The notes under the pieces are model-generated. The model saw only the letters and a program-made list of their open reading frames with translations, did no database searches and was not told where the DNA came from. 64,000 nucleotides of DNA from Saccharothrix syringae (GTDB taxonomy: Bacteria > Actinomycetota > Actinomycetes > Mycobacteriales > Pseudonocardiaceae): contig NZ_CP034550.1 of the NCBI RefSeq assembly GCF_009498035.1, forward strand, positions 6,448,001 through 6,512,000, written 5' to 3'. Positions 26,609-35,723 of the stretch are shown here, piece by piece (positions within the stretch are counted from its first letter, which is position 1; the number at the start of each line of letters is the position of its first letter). A program made the position numbers and the translations under genes.

Positions 26609-27373
26609 GTGGAGTCGGCCGACCTGATGTGCGAGCAGATCGACCACCTGTCGCAGATCATGCGAAGACCAAACGTCCAGCTGGGTGTGGTGCCGTGGTC
26701 GGTGGACGCGAACATGGTCGCCCCGCACGGGTTCCAGGTCTACGACGAGCGCGTGGTGACGCTGACCGTGCTGACGGGCAACGCGACCATCGCCGACCCG
26801 CACGACGTGCGGGACGTCGACCGCCGCGACACGTCCATCGACGCCCTGGTCGATGGCGCCGCCCACGGCGACCAGGCCGCGATCCACGCCCTGATGACCA
26901 GAATCCGGCCCCACGTCGTGCGGTACTGCCGGCTACGCGGCCTGGACAGGACACCGATCGGCACCGACGACGTGACACAGGAAGTGTGCCTGGCAGTCCC
27001 CAAGGCACTACCGACCTTCCGCGAGCAGGGCCGAACGTTCCTGGCATTCGTCTACGGCATCACCTCCCACAAGGTGACCGACGCACGCCGGGCGATGGCA
27101 CGCAATGGGGCCGAACCGGTGCCGGAACTCCCCGACCACCCGAGCACCGAACGCGGACCGGAAGAACAGGCACTGGCAGAGGATGCACACACCCGCCTCA
27201 TGTCCCTCCCGCACCACCTGCCCGACCGGCAGCGGAAAATCCTGGTGCTACGCGTCGGCGCGGGCCTGTCTGCGGAGGAAACCGCGCACCTGCTCGACTC
27301 GACCCCCAATGCGGTACGCGTTGCTCAACACCGGGCGTTGAAGCGACTACGCGGGTTGTTCAGGGACGGCTAG
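26609..27373 (+). CDS. Chimeric gene: DUF5753 fragment fused in frame to an ECF sigma factor
   Basis: A 254-aa product. Residues 1-68 match the C-terminal part of DUF5753 from XRE-type regulators (CEQIDHLSQIMRRPNVQLGV, HGFQVYDERVVTLTVLTG). From about residue 75 it is a complete ECF sigma factor of the ShbA/SigD-like type: region 2 RPHVVRYCRLRGLDR, DDVTQEVCLAV, FLAFVYGITSHKVTDARRA, and region 4 LPDRQRKILVLRVGAGLSAE, ETAHLL, VRVAQHRALKRL. The open frame even continues upstream of the GTG. ShbA in Streptomyces drives the principal sigma gene. This copy has lost its own promoter and start region, so whether it is expressed is unclear. An IS630-type element begins 4 bp after its stop. Confidence 0.6.
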   Translation: MESADLMCEQIDHLSQIMRRPNVQLGVVPWSVDANMVAPHGFQVYDERVVTLTVLTGNATIADPHDVRDVDRRDTSIDALVDGAAHGDQAAIHALMTRIRPHVVRYCRLRGLDRTPIGTDDVTQEVCLAVPKALPTFREQGRTFLAFVYGITSHKVTDARRAMARNGAEPVPELPDHPSTERGPEEQALAEDAHTRLMSLPHHLPDRQRKILVLRVGAGLSAEETAHLLDSTPNAVRVAQHRALKRLRGLFRDG

Positions 27374-27383
27374 TGGGCGACCG

Positions 27384-27731
27384 TTAGTTCGTCGGGGGTT
27401 GGCGCCAGGCGGTGATGTCGTTGAGGTAGAGCCCGCAGGCGCAGTCGAGTGCTTCCTGTGGTGTGCCGGAGGGGTGTCCGCTGGGCAGGATCGAGTTCTC
27501 GTAGTCGTCGTGGCTGGCGCGGTAGATGGCGAAGCCCCAGGTGGTGGCTGATCCGTGGTAGCGCAATCGCAGCAGCGGCAGGATGGTGCCGTCGGGGAGT
27601 TCGCCGGTGACGTAGGCGAAAGCTCCGTGGTGGCGTACCTTCACGGTGGCCAGTTGCGGCCAGCGTTCCCGGGTGCGGGCCAGCAGGCGTTGGCGCAGCG
27701 AGACTTTGGTCGACTCGGGCGGGGAGGCCAT
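27384..27731 (-). CDS. Passenger protein inside the IS630-type element
   Basis: A 115-aa protein (LRQRLLARTRERWPQLATVK, TGELPDGTILPLLRLRYHG, WGFAIYRASHDDYENSILPS, EALDCACGLYLNDITAW). Its stop codon lies within the left inverted repeat, so it is part of the mobile unit, head-to-head with the transposase. Similar proteins are common and uncharacterised in actinomycetes, as far as I recall. It looks intact while the transposase is broken. Role unknown. Confidence 0.65.
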   Translation of the reverse strand: MASPPESTKVSLRQRLLARTRERWPQLATVKVRHHGAFAYVTGELPDGTILPLLRLRYHGSATTWGFAIYRASHDDYENSILPSGHPSGTPQEALDCACGLYLNDITAWRQPPTN

Positions 27732-27732
27732 G

Positions 27733-28711
27733 GCCACGATCCTGCCCCCGAGCATCGCCGGGTGCTGCGGGCGCGGATCGTGTTGGCGGCTGCCGACGGG
27801 TGGTCCAACGCCGACATCGCCCGCGAACTGCGGATCGTCGAGGACATGGTGTGCAAGTGGCGCAGGCGGTTCCGCCATGAAGGGATGCCGGGGTTGGCCG
27901 ACCGGTCGCGCAGCGGGCGGCCTCGGGTCTTCCCCGCCGCGGTCGTGGCGGAGGTCAAGGCACTGGCCTGCGAGCTGCCCACGCAGGGCGACGTGCCGTT
28001 GGCGCGGTGGAGCTGCCCGGAGTTGGCCCGCGAGGCGGTCGCCCGTGGCGTCTGCGAGCGGGTGTCGGCATCCACAGTGCGCCGCTGGTTGGCCGCCGAC
28101 GCGATCAAGCCGTGGCAGCACCGGTCGTGGATCGTTCCGCGCGACCCGCACTTCGCGGTCAAGGCGTCCCGGGTGCTCGACCTGTACGCCCGCGTCTGGG
28201 AAGGCGAACCGTTGGGAGAGAACGACTTCGTGCTCAGCGCCGACGAGAAACCCGGCGCGCCGCCTACGACGTCCATCATGCCCGTGTGATGGACCGTTGC
28301 GAGCCCACCACGGGCATCGTCCCGTTCTCCCGTCTGGTCGACCAGGTCATGACCACCGAGACCTATGCCAGTGCCCGCCACGTGTTCTGGATCGTGGACA
28401 ACGGGGCGTCGCACCGCAACTGGGCCGCCGCTGTCCGGATGAACGACGCCTTCCCCAACGCCCACATGGTCCACTTACCGGTACACGCCTCGTGGTTGAA
28501 CCAGGTGGAGATCTACTTCTCCGCCGTGCAGCGCAAAGCGGTCACCCCGGACGACTTCGGCGACCTCGACGAAGTCTCCGAACGGCTGCTGTCCTCCAGG
28601 AGCACTACAACGCCACTGCCCAGCCCTTCGACTGGACCTTCACCCGTCACGACCTCAACCTGCTGCTCACGCGGATCGGCCGTCATGATCGTCATGCACC
28701 ACAACCACTGA
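27733..28711 (+). pseudogene. IS630-family transposase with internal deletion and frameshifts
   Basis: The N-terminal helix-turn-helix (GWSNADIARELRIVEDMVCK, GMPGLADRSRSGRPR) and DDE start (DFVLSADEKPG) are in one frame. The frame then shifts near 28255, with about 80 residues missing, to AYDVHHARVMDRCEPTTGIV, FWIVDNGASHRN and the HASWLNQVEIYFS catalytic-Glu region. It shifts again near 28600 to NATAQPFDWTFTRHDL. It cannot make an active enzyme. Confidence 0.8.
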
Positions 28712-28993
28712 CAGCATGATCACCCCCGACGAACTAACGGTCGCGACCACCAGTAGGGCTGGTCGGCGGCGATGCGGTCGATGGGCAGCGGGGGTGGCCG
28801 TCGAAGATGACGTTGGGCCTCGCGGGTGCAGCGGCAGACGGCGGTCGTGCGGACGACCCATCCGGTGTCGATGGACCTGTTGGCGCGCAGGGGTGTGGCG
28901 AAGCCGGTCCGAGGTCGGGGACATGGCCGAAAGACTCTAGTGGTCCGGGTCACAGTCGAGGTATTCATGGGGCGCGCAGGGGGAGGTGCCGCC

Positions 28994-29968
28994 ATGTTGG
29001 AAGTCGAATTAGACGTTTTCTCGGGTATGCCCAATCCTCGGTGGGTGCTTTCGGAGGGCGAGGAGCGCGAGCTGCTCGACCGGGTCACCGCCGATCCCGG
29101 TCAGCTCTCGCCGGTCGCCACCGAGGACGAGCAGTTCAGCCTCGGCTACCGCGGCCTGCTCGTCCGACAGGTCAAGCCGGACGCGGGGGCGTGGAGCACG
29201 ACCAGGCTGGCAGGGGGCCGGTCGCTGCCCGGGGAGTTCCGGGTGGGCAGCAAGCCCGCGGACGAGCCGATCGCGCAGTGGCTGCTGGGCACGTCGGAGC
29301 AGCGCGAGACCGCGGTGACCGACGAGCTCCGCGAGGTGGCCGCGCAGGGCGTCGTGCTGCTGGAGTCGTCCTGGACGGCGGCGGACCCGCGCCAGGTTCC
29401 GCTGCCGACCGACGAGCACGAGCCCCGACTGGAAGGGGAGGGGCCGCACGGTCCGGCGGGCGAGGGGGGTGACATCTCGGCCGCGGGAGCGACGTGGTGG
29501 TCGTGCGGGTCGAACTACTTCAGCGCCAACGCCGACCTGTTCAACGACCCCGCCTACGTCACCAGGAACAACTGCTACTGCTTCGCCAGCAACCACCTGG
29601 CGAACTCGCGCTACGCGCTGCCCGGGCGCCGCGGGGGCCGCCCGGCGACGTCGATCACCTGCGGCGGCGTGACCGACGGGCTGCGCGCCGACGGGTGGCA
29701 GGATGGCTGCCAGACCAACACGCTGACCATCGTGCTGGTGATCTGGCCGGGCGTGGACTACCACTTCTACCGGCTGGTCACCGGCGATCCTTACTGGTGG
29801 TGGGGGCACAAGCCCGGTGGCACACCGGCGAAGTACACCGACGACTGCGGCCACAGCATCTACCAGTACCAGGGCAGCGGGTACGCGCCGAACAACTGCT
29901 GCCGCGGCAACTACACCGATTTCTGCGGGTACTTCTACCAGAACAACAACACGGCGTTGGTCGCCTAG
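28994..29968 (+). CDS. Unknown two-domain Cys/Trp-rich protein with a DVFSG-type N-terminal domain
   Basis: 324 aa from ATG 28994. The N-terminal ~100 residues start MLEVELDVFSGMPNPRWVLS and continue LGYRGLLVRQ; the same domain occurs in the next gene. The C-terminal ~150 residues are rich in Cys, Trp, Tyr and Asn (TRNNCYCFASNHLANSRYAL, DYHFYRL, YWWWGHKPGGTPAKY, NNCCRGNYTDFCGYFYQN), suggesting disulfides and an extracellular life, yet no signal peptide is visible. The H and K/Y positions in the HKPGGTPAKY block might be catalytic, but I do not recognise the fold. It is 2 bp from the following lipoprotein gene. Confidence 0.6.
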   Translation: MLEVELDVFSGMPNPRWVLSEGEERELLDRVTADPGQLSPVATEDEQFSLGYRGLLVRQVKPDAGAWSTTRLAGGRSLPGEFRVGSKPADEPIAQWLLGTSEQRETAVTDELREVAAQGVVLLESSWTAADPRQVPLPTDEHEPRLEGEGPHGPAGEGGDISAAGATWWSCGSNYFSANADLFNDPAYVTRNNCYCFASNHLANSRYALPGRRGGRPATSITCGGVTDGLRADGWQDGCQTNTLTIVLVIWPGVDYHFYRLVTGDPYWWWGHKPGGTPAKYTDDCGHSIYQYQGSGYAPNNCCRGNYTDFCGYFYQNNNTALVA

Positions 29969-29970
29969 CG

Positions 29971-30417
29971 ATGGCCCGGCTCCTCCTGGTGCTCGTGCTC
30001 GTGCTCGCGGGCTGCGGATCGGCGCCACCCGCACCTGAGGTGGCGCCGGGCACGACGCCGGGAGGAGGTCGCGTGGTGGAAGTGGAGCTGGACGTCTTCT
30101 CCGGCAAGCCGAACCCGACCTGGTCACTGTCGCCCGCCGACGCGGACGCCTTCGCGGCCAAGGTGGCCGCGTTGCCCGCCGCTTCGCCGACGGCGCTGGC
30201 CAACCCCCTGGGCTACCGGGGCTTCCTGGTGCACGTCCGCGGGGAGGAGCGGAAGTCCGAGGTGGCCGTGCAGGAAGGCTCGGTGCAGTCAACTGCGGGC
30301 GGCACGACGACCTACCTCGGTGATCCGGGCCGGGCGCTGGAGCGCTGGTTGCTGGACACCGGCCGGCCGTCCCTGCCGCCGGAGCTGGTCGAGGCGGTGG
30401 AACGATCCCTGCGCTGA
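29971..30417 (+). CDS. Lipoprotein sharing the DVFSG-type domain
   Basis: 148 aa. MARLLLVLVLVLAGC is a lipoprotein signal with lipobox LAGC (Cys 15). After a proline-rich linker comes VVEVELDVFSGKPNPTWSLS and LGYRGFLVHV, homologous to the start of the previous protein. It lies 2 bp downstream of that gene. The pair may be a secreted effector with a membrane-anchored partner or immunity protein; that is inference only. Confidence 0.65.
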   Translation: MARLLLVLVLVLAGCGSAPPAPEVAPGTTPGGGRVVEVELDVFSGKPNPTWSLSPADADAFAAKVAALPAASPTALANPLGYRGFLVHVRGEERKSEVAVQEGSVQSTAGGTTTYLGDPGRALERWLLDTGRPSLPPELVEAVERSLR

Positions 30418-30689
30418 CCACGCCACGAGCCGGACGGGGGTGCAGGCCGGTGCACGGGCCGAGGCTGCGACGCTGATGGCGGCCACGGCGTGACAGTGTT
30501 CCCGCTGTCCCCCGCCGGACACGGGTGCACCCGGCACGCCCACCCGCCCAATCCCCGACGACTGGCCGCTCTGGCCGGCACCGCACCAGAGCAGTGGAGC
30601 CTGCTCCTGGTCTTCGGTAATCGAGCCGGCAATCACAGCCCCCCGATCGCCGATCACCGATCACGTCCAGGGCGCCTTGACGGGCAGGT

Positions 30690-31632
30690 CAAGCCTGAGG
30701 CGGATGCGCGGTTGTCGGATCGGATCGCGATCGGGTTGTTGACCTGGTCGTTTCCGCCGGAGTTGGTGGATCGGGTGATCGCGGAGACCGGTCGGGAGGG
30801 GCAGCGTGACCGGTTGCTGCCGCCGCGGGTGGTGGCGGTGGCCGAGTGCGGCACGCATGCGATCGTCACGGCCGCCCCTGGGGCCGATCGCCAAGGCCGA
30901 GGCCACCCTGGCCCGGGAGTTGTTCCCCGGCCTGGGCGGGGGTGAGCTGCTGATCGCCGATCGGGGGTTTACGGGGCTGCCGTTGTGGTGGGCCGCGTCG
31001 GCGACCGGGGCGGACCTGTTGTGGCGGGTGCGGTCCAACATCGTGTTGCCGGTGAAGCAAGATCTGCCGGACGGGTCGTACCTGTCGGAGATCGTGGCCA
31101 CCGGGGACCGTTACCGGCGGGCCGATCCGGTGACGGTGCGGGTGGTCGAGTACACGCTGGGAGATCGAGACCGCGCCGGACGAACTCAAGACCCACCAAC
31201 GCGGTCCCGGACAGGTGCTGCGGTCCCGCTCGCCCGACGGCGTCGAGCAGGAGGTCTGGGCACACCTGCTGGTACACCACGCGATCCGGTCGCTGATGCA
31301 CACCACCGCCACCGACGCCGGCCTGGCCCCCGACCGGCTCTCGTTCACCCGCACCCTGCGCCTGGCCCGCCGCCAGACCACCGCGCAGGCCGCATTTTCC
31401 CCCTGAGCGATTAACGGATGCGCTGCTCGACGGAGGCCGCGAGATCCTGGCCCGCCTCCTGCCCGGACGGCGACGACGCAGCAACCCCCGCGTGGTCAAA
31501 CGCAGGATGTCCAACTACAAACTCAAACACACCGAGCACCCGACCCGGCCACAACCCACCCACGACCCTGCCGAGACACTTCGGATCGCACCGCACCACC
31601 GCCTCCACCAACGAGCAGCACAACCACTCTGA
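30690..31632 (+). pseudogene. IS4-type transposase remnant
   Basis: Fragments in several frames: LSDRIAIGLLTWSFPPELVD, ETGREGQRDRLLPPRVVA, ELLIADRGFTGLPLWWAASA (catalytic region), LWRVRSNIVLPV, VEQEVWAHLLVHHAIRSLMH, and the tail ARLLPGRRRRSNPRVVKRRM. At least three frameshifts. Sequence before it (30418-30689) shows no gene. Confidence 0.75.
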
Positions 31633-31648
31633 GTCACCGGCATTGCCC

Positions 31649-32053
31649 CTAACCCACAAATGGCGGCTCAAAGGAGTCGTCCTCAGGATATTTGAATTCC
31701 CTGTACCTCTCGTCCACCAGGGCCAACGAAGCACGTACCGCGCCTATGGCTTTGAAAAAGCCTCGGTGTGCATAGGGTAAATTATCTTCGTAACAAAGTA
31801 GATCCCAATCGGTTTCCCGCAGCGCGTCATCCAGCATGGCGATCGACTTGTAGCCAACCGCTGACAACTCCTCCACCAGTTCCGATAGATCCTCCTCGGA
31901 GACCTCACTCCAACGATCCGGGTAGCGCCTTTTCAGGTAGGATTTCAGCTCATCCGAAGATATTTTCAACGCATCCCCCACGGAAACATCCATCGATACT
32001 TCGCCGCGACTCCGGATCGTGCCCACAATGCGACAGTCGACCTCCGGTCTCAT
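31649..32053 (-). CDS. Hypothetical acidic protein of low GC
   Basis: A 134-aa protein (KISSDELKSYLKRRYPDRWS, ELVEELSAVGYKSIAMLDDA, LPYAHRGFFKAIGAVRASLA). It is acidic, lacks export signals and has no recognised family. Codon use and base composition are much less GC-rich than the surroundings, pointing to recent import. It sits alone among IS relics. Small acidic orphan proteins like this are often immunity proteins, but nothing here proves it. Confidence 0.55.
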   Translation of the reverse strand: MRPEVDCRIVGTIRSRGEVSMDVSVGDALKISSDELKSYLKRRYPDRWSEVSEEDLSELVEELSAVGYKSIAMLDDALRETDWDLLCYEDNLPYAHRGFFKAIGAVRASLALVDERYREFKYPEDDSFEPPFVG

Positions 32054-32159
32054 GGGCTGCCACTCCCCGAGGTGATCGGTGCATCCCGCACGCCCATCAT
32101 CCCGGCCGCGGCAACCAGGCCATACCGCCTGATTGGCGAAGGCTGGGGTCTTGGACCGC

Positions 32160-32860
32160 TACAGAGGAGTCTGTCCAGTTGTCGACCCTGGCCCGTGGTC
32201 GGTGGTAACGCGAAGTAACCGGCCGTGATCATGATCTTGTGATGGATGTGGATTCTCTTGTGGGGACGGTGTTTGCCGGGTTGTCGGCACTGGTCGTCCA
32301 GGACGTGGCGGACCGTGGCGGCATGGTGGTGGCCACGGCCCACACTCGGGGTGGCCGTGCCGCGTCCGGCTCTGGCGCACTTTCGGCGGTAACGGTGAGT
32401 AGCCGGTCGCGCCTGGGCCTTGCGGTGGAGATCGATCCCCATGGTGGGAATGTGCTTTCGGGCTATCGACGCCTTCGTCATCGCAGCGCCAGCGGCACGG
32501 CCACAACCCGGATGCGGACCGCGACCACTGTCCTCCTCCATGCACCCGACGACCGGAACCGACAGTCCGAAATACCGTCCCCGCAAGCGGATCGACATCC
32601 ATAACAGGATCACGAACCGACTGGCTACCCACCGTCACCACCGGAAGTGCGCCAGAGCCCCGTGTCCGGTGTGCGGGACCGCGACGGCGAAGGTGCACGG
32701 GTACCACCCGCGGCAGACCTTCCGGGAACAGGTTCCCGGACTGCTGGAACGCCACCAGCGCCGCACGGTGCGGCTCGTCCGGCGCTGTTCGCGGGGAGTG
32801 GATCGCCCCCTGGCGTCGGTGAACGTGGTGGTGCATCGCGTGTCTCAAGCAGAAGGCTCG
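32160..32860. mobile_element. Scrambled ISL3-type relics in both orientations
   Basis: The plus strand from 32241 encodes MDVDSLVGTVFAGLSALVVQ, the start of an ISL3-family transposase. The minus strand from 32602 encodes a second start, MDVDPLAGTVFRTV. A third piece on the plus strand near 32640-32800 gives CPVCGTATAKVHGY and RQTFREQVPGLLERHQRRTV, the zinc-finger and next region. These are nested decayed copies; no intact gene. Confidence 0.65.
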
Positions 32861-33382
32861 CCTGTGCCGCGAACAGGTGGTCGGGCAGGGCGATCCAGGC
32901 GGTCGTGGAGACTTCCTTCACCTGCACCTCTACTGGTCGGTAGATGGCGGGATCGACCGCTTCGGAGTGGCGGGCTACCTCGCCGAAGATCCGCTTGGAC
33001 GCGATCAGGGCCACGACGCCGGGCGAGTTGTTGAGCGCGGCTTTCAGGGGAGCGGCGTCCAAGAGGCGGAAAGTAGTGTCGATCGAGGTGGCGGTGGCAC
33101 CGTGCGCGTCGAAGAGCACTTCATGCGCGTTGACGACCGGCACCACGTCGACGAGCGCCGCCTTGGAGAAGTCCGACGGGACCAGGATGAAGATGCCATA
33201 CCCCGGTCCTCCACGTGACACTCTCCCCACCGCACTCCTGCTGCGTCGAACGCTTCCCGTACCGCGCGGTACAGGGCATCACGGACCACCTGCTGATGAG
33301 GCAGAGTCCTCTGGGGATTGCCAAACTTCTCCACGTCCACCGGGACGATGGTGCGGTGGACTGCCCTTCCCGGATCCTGCAC
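32840..33382 (-). pseudogene. Broken nucleotide-cyclase-like regulatory protein
   Basis: Pieces in two frames join to VHRTIVPVDVEKFGNPQRTL, ALYRAVREAFDAAGV, YGIFILVPSDFSKAALVDVV, then HGATATSIDTTFRLLDAAPL, SPGVVALIASKRIFGEVARH. This is a common actinomycete protein related to class III cyclase domains. About 60 residues are missing after VVPVVNAHEV and there is a frameshift near 33200, so it is dead. Confidence 0.55.
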
Positions 33383-33401
33383 CTTGCTCCTACCTGCCGT
33401 T

Positions 33402-34740
33402 CTAGTGCAGTTCTAGCCCGGATCTTTCACGTGGTTGGTGTCCTGGGTCGCGGCCGTGGCCGGTACCTGTCGGGTGTCCTCCTTCCGGTGTTCGGGGTGG
33501 TCGAGGTGGCCCGTTGTCGGTTGGGTGCCGCCGGGTTCGGTGGCCGGTCAGGATCAGTTCCCAGCGGCGGGCTTCGTGGCCGGTCAGGGCGAGCATCTGG
33601 GTCCAAGCGGTGAGGTCCAACGCCAAAGCGACGATCGCGACCCAGACCCGGTTGTGGGCGAAGCCGTGCAGGGGCAGGTTGGTCAGTCCGGTGGCCTTCG
33701 CGGCGCGGATGCGGTCCTCCGCGCGGGCCCGACGGCGGTGCCGCAACTCCAGATCCGCCAGCTGTCCGCGACCGGTGTTGGTGGCGAACGCGGTCAACCG
33801 CAGGCCGTCGGCGTCGGTGAACCGCAGCTGCGCGCCGGGATGCGGGCGCTCCTTGCGGACGATGACCCGCGTGCCCTTCGGCCATCCGGACAGGTCCAGC
33901 ACGCCGGTGGCCTCGGCGACCCACACCCCCTCGCGCGGGGTGCCCTCGTCGTCGTAGGCCGGTGTCCACACGGCCTTCGGGATTAGGGCGAGGCGTCGCA
34001 CCGCGTCATCGGGCAGGGTGAACCCGAGCGAGTAGCCCAGTCTTCTGGCTTGTAACCAGTTCACGAACTCGTGGGTGCCGCCGGCGGCGTCGGCGCGGAC
34101 GAGCACCTTGTGTCCGACCCTGCCGCCTTTGGCGGTGAACGGCAACTGCCGCAACGCCTCCCGCGCGACGGTGATGTGGTCCGCCGCGGTGTTCGAGCCC
34201 GCGTTGCCCGGCCGCAACATGATCGACAACGGTTCACCGGTGCCCGCGGCGCCGTGGTCGACGAATGAGCACAACGGATGGAAACCGACGCCACGCTTGA
34301 ACGTCGGCGCCGCGTTCTGCTTCTCCGAGTGCGCGTCGAGCAGAGTGGCGTCCAGATCGACGATCAACGGATCGCCCGCGTCGATGTCGTGGTCCGGGGC
34401 CTTGTCGCAGTCGCGGGCCAGAGTGTCGACCAACCGGGACACCGTCGGGTCCGAGGCCACCGACCCGAACAGGCCCGGCTCGGCCCGTAGCATCACGATG
34501 TCGGCCAGGCAGTCACCGCCCAGCGCGAGCGCGATCGCCAGATCGCACACGATCTTCCCGGGGTCGTGGATCGCCGTTGGACGCCGTCACCGACTCAACG
34601 CCGCCGACAACGCCCGTCCAGACCGGTCCTGCGCACGGCCTCGACCGGCAACGTCGCACCCGCCTGCGACACGATCCCCGTCCCGGAGGTGTCGACGGTC
34701 AACGACGGATGGAACCCGGCAGACTTACCCACCAGAAAGG
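33402..34740 (-). pseudogene. IS1380-family transposase, frameshifted
   Basis: The main frame (33402-34550) has IVDLDATLLDAHSEKQNAAP, RADAAGGTHEFVNWL, and the C-terminal LTNLPLHGFAHNRVWVAIVA of IS1380 DDE enzymes. The true N-terminus (FHPSLTVDTSGTGIVSQAGA, EAVRRTGLDG) is in another frame from about 34740 to 34600. Its start is fused directly to the cut end of an IS701-type gene at about 34740, so this element inserted into that one. Confidence 0.78.
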
Positions 34741-35487
34741 TGCTCCTGAACTCGTAGCGCGAGGGGTGTGCGCGTCGTTCGCGGGCGTCCGGATTCCCCG
34801 CTTGGGCCGCAGCGCCACCACGTACGGCAGCCCCGCGCGTGACAGGTCGGCGCGGAAGTCGTCCTGGTCGCCGTGGGCGGCATCGGCGACCACCGCGCGG
34901 AAGGCCACCCCCGCCGCACGGGCGTCGCGGGCCAGCTCGGCGCCGATCCGCAGCTTGGTCCGGAACCCCGGATCGTTCTTCCCCTTCGGGAAATAGGCGG
35001 CCGGGGTGTAGGGCACCGCGTGCAGCGGGTAGTACAGGTTCTCGTCGGCCCACAGGGTGGTCACCGTGACGATCCCGCGATCGATCTTCCCGTAGCGCCC
35101 CAGGTACCGACTGCCCACGTGCGCGGTCGCACGGCCGTCCTCGCGATCCCCGGAGTCGTCGATCACCAGCGCACCACCGGCATGCGGCGCGGTGGCCGGG
35201 TCGGCCAGCAACAACTCCAGGCGCCGGTCGTTGATCCGCTCGTGGTCCCAGGTGGACTCCGACAGGAAGAACTGCAACCGCTGCACCGCCGGATACCGCG
35301 CCCCCACCACCGGCTCCGCCCCGGCCAGCGAAGTCAGCGTCTTGCTCCGATCTCGCGGGTCCAACAGACCCGTCAAGTACTCCCGAAAGCCGCGGCGTTG
35401 AGCCAGCGTGCCGAACAGATCGTCGAAACGGGCCGCGTAACCCTCCAGCGGACACGGAGCCGGCGGACACGGACGACGTGCGGTCAT
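34741..35487 (-). pseudogene. IS701-type transposase, C-terminus lost
   Basis: Residues 1-245 of an IS701-family DDE protein: YAARFDDLFGTLAQRRGFRE, ALVIDDSGDREDGRATAHVG (catalytic Asp region), VTTLWADENLYYPLHAVPY, VVADAAHGDQDDFR. The second half has been replaced by the IS1380-type element. It is the last relic before the biosynthetic cluster; the 236 bp to 35723 show no gene. Confidence 0.75.
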
Positions 35488-35723
35488 GACGCACCTCGCA
35501 CAGGCGCGAAAGCCTTACCTCCACGGCCTACCGCATCCACGCTCCGCCGTCAACGAACTACCGGTAGCGGACCGGCGGAAACCGGGCACGCTCCATCGGA
35601 TCAGCCGACTCGGTGTCGGCATCGACATCGCAGGGATGGTGACCACGGTGCTCGCCACCAACCGGATCCGTGTCATCCCGCCGACCGTCGCACGGGCGGT
35701 CACCCGCCAGTACCGTGTCGCGG

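Larger units (their letters stand above)
27377..28744. mobile_element. IS630-type element with perfect 23-bp inverted repeats
   Basis: The 23 bp at 27377-27399 (starting GCGACCGTTAGTTCG) recur exactly, inverted, at 28722-28744. Between them lie a broken IS630-family transposase on the plus strand and a small convergent-side gene on the minus strand. The perfect ends against a damaged transposase imply recent insertion or mobilisation in trans. Confidence 0.8.
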
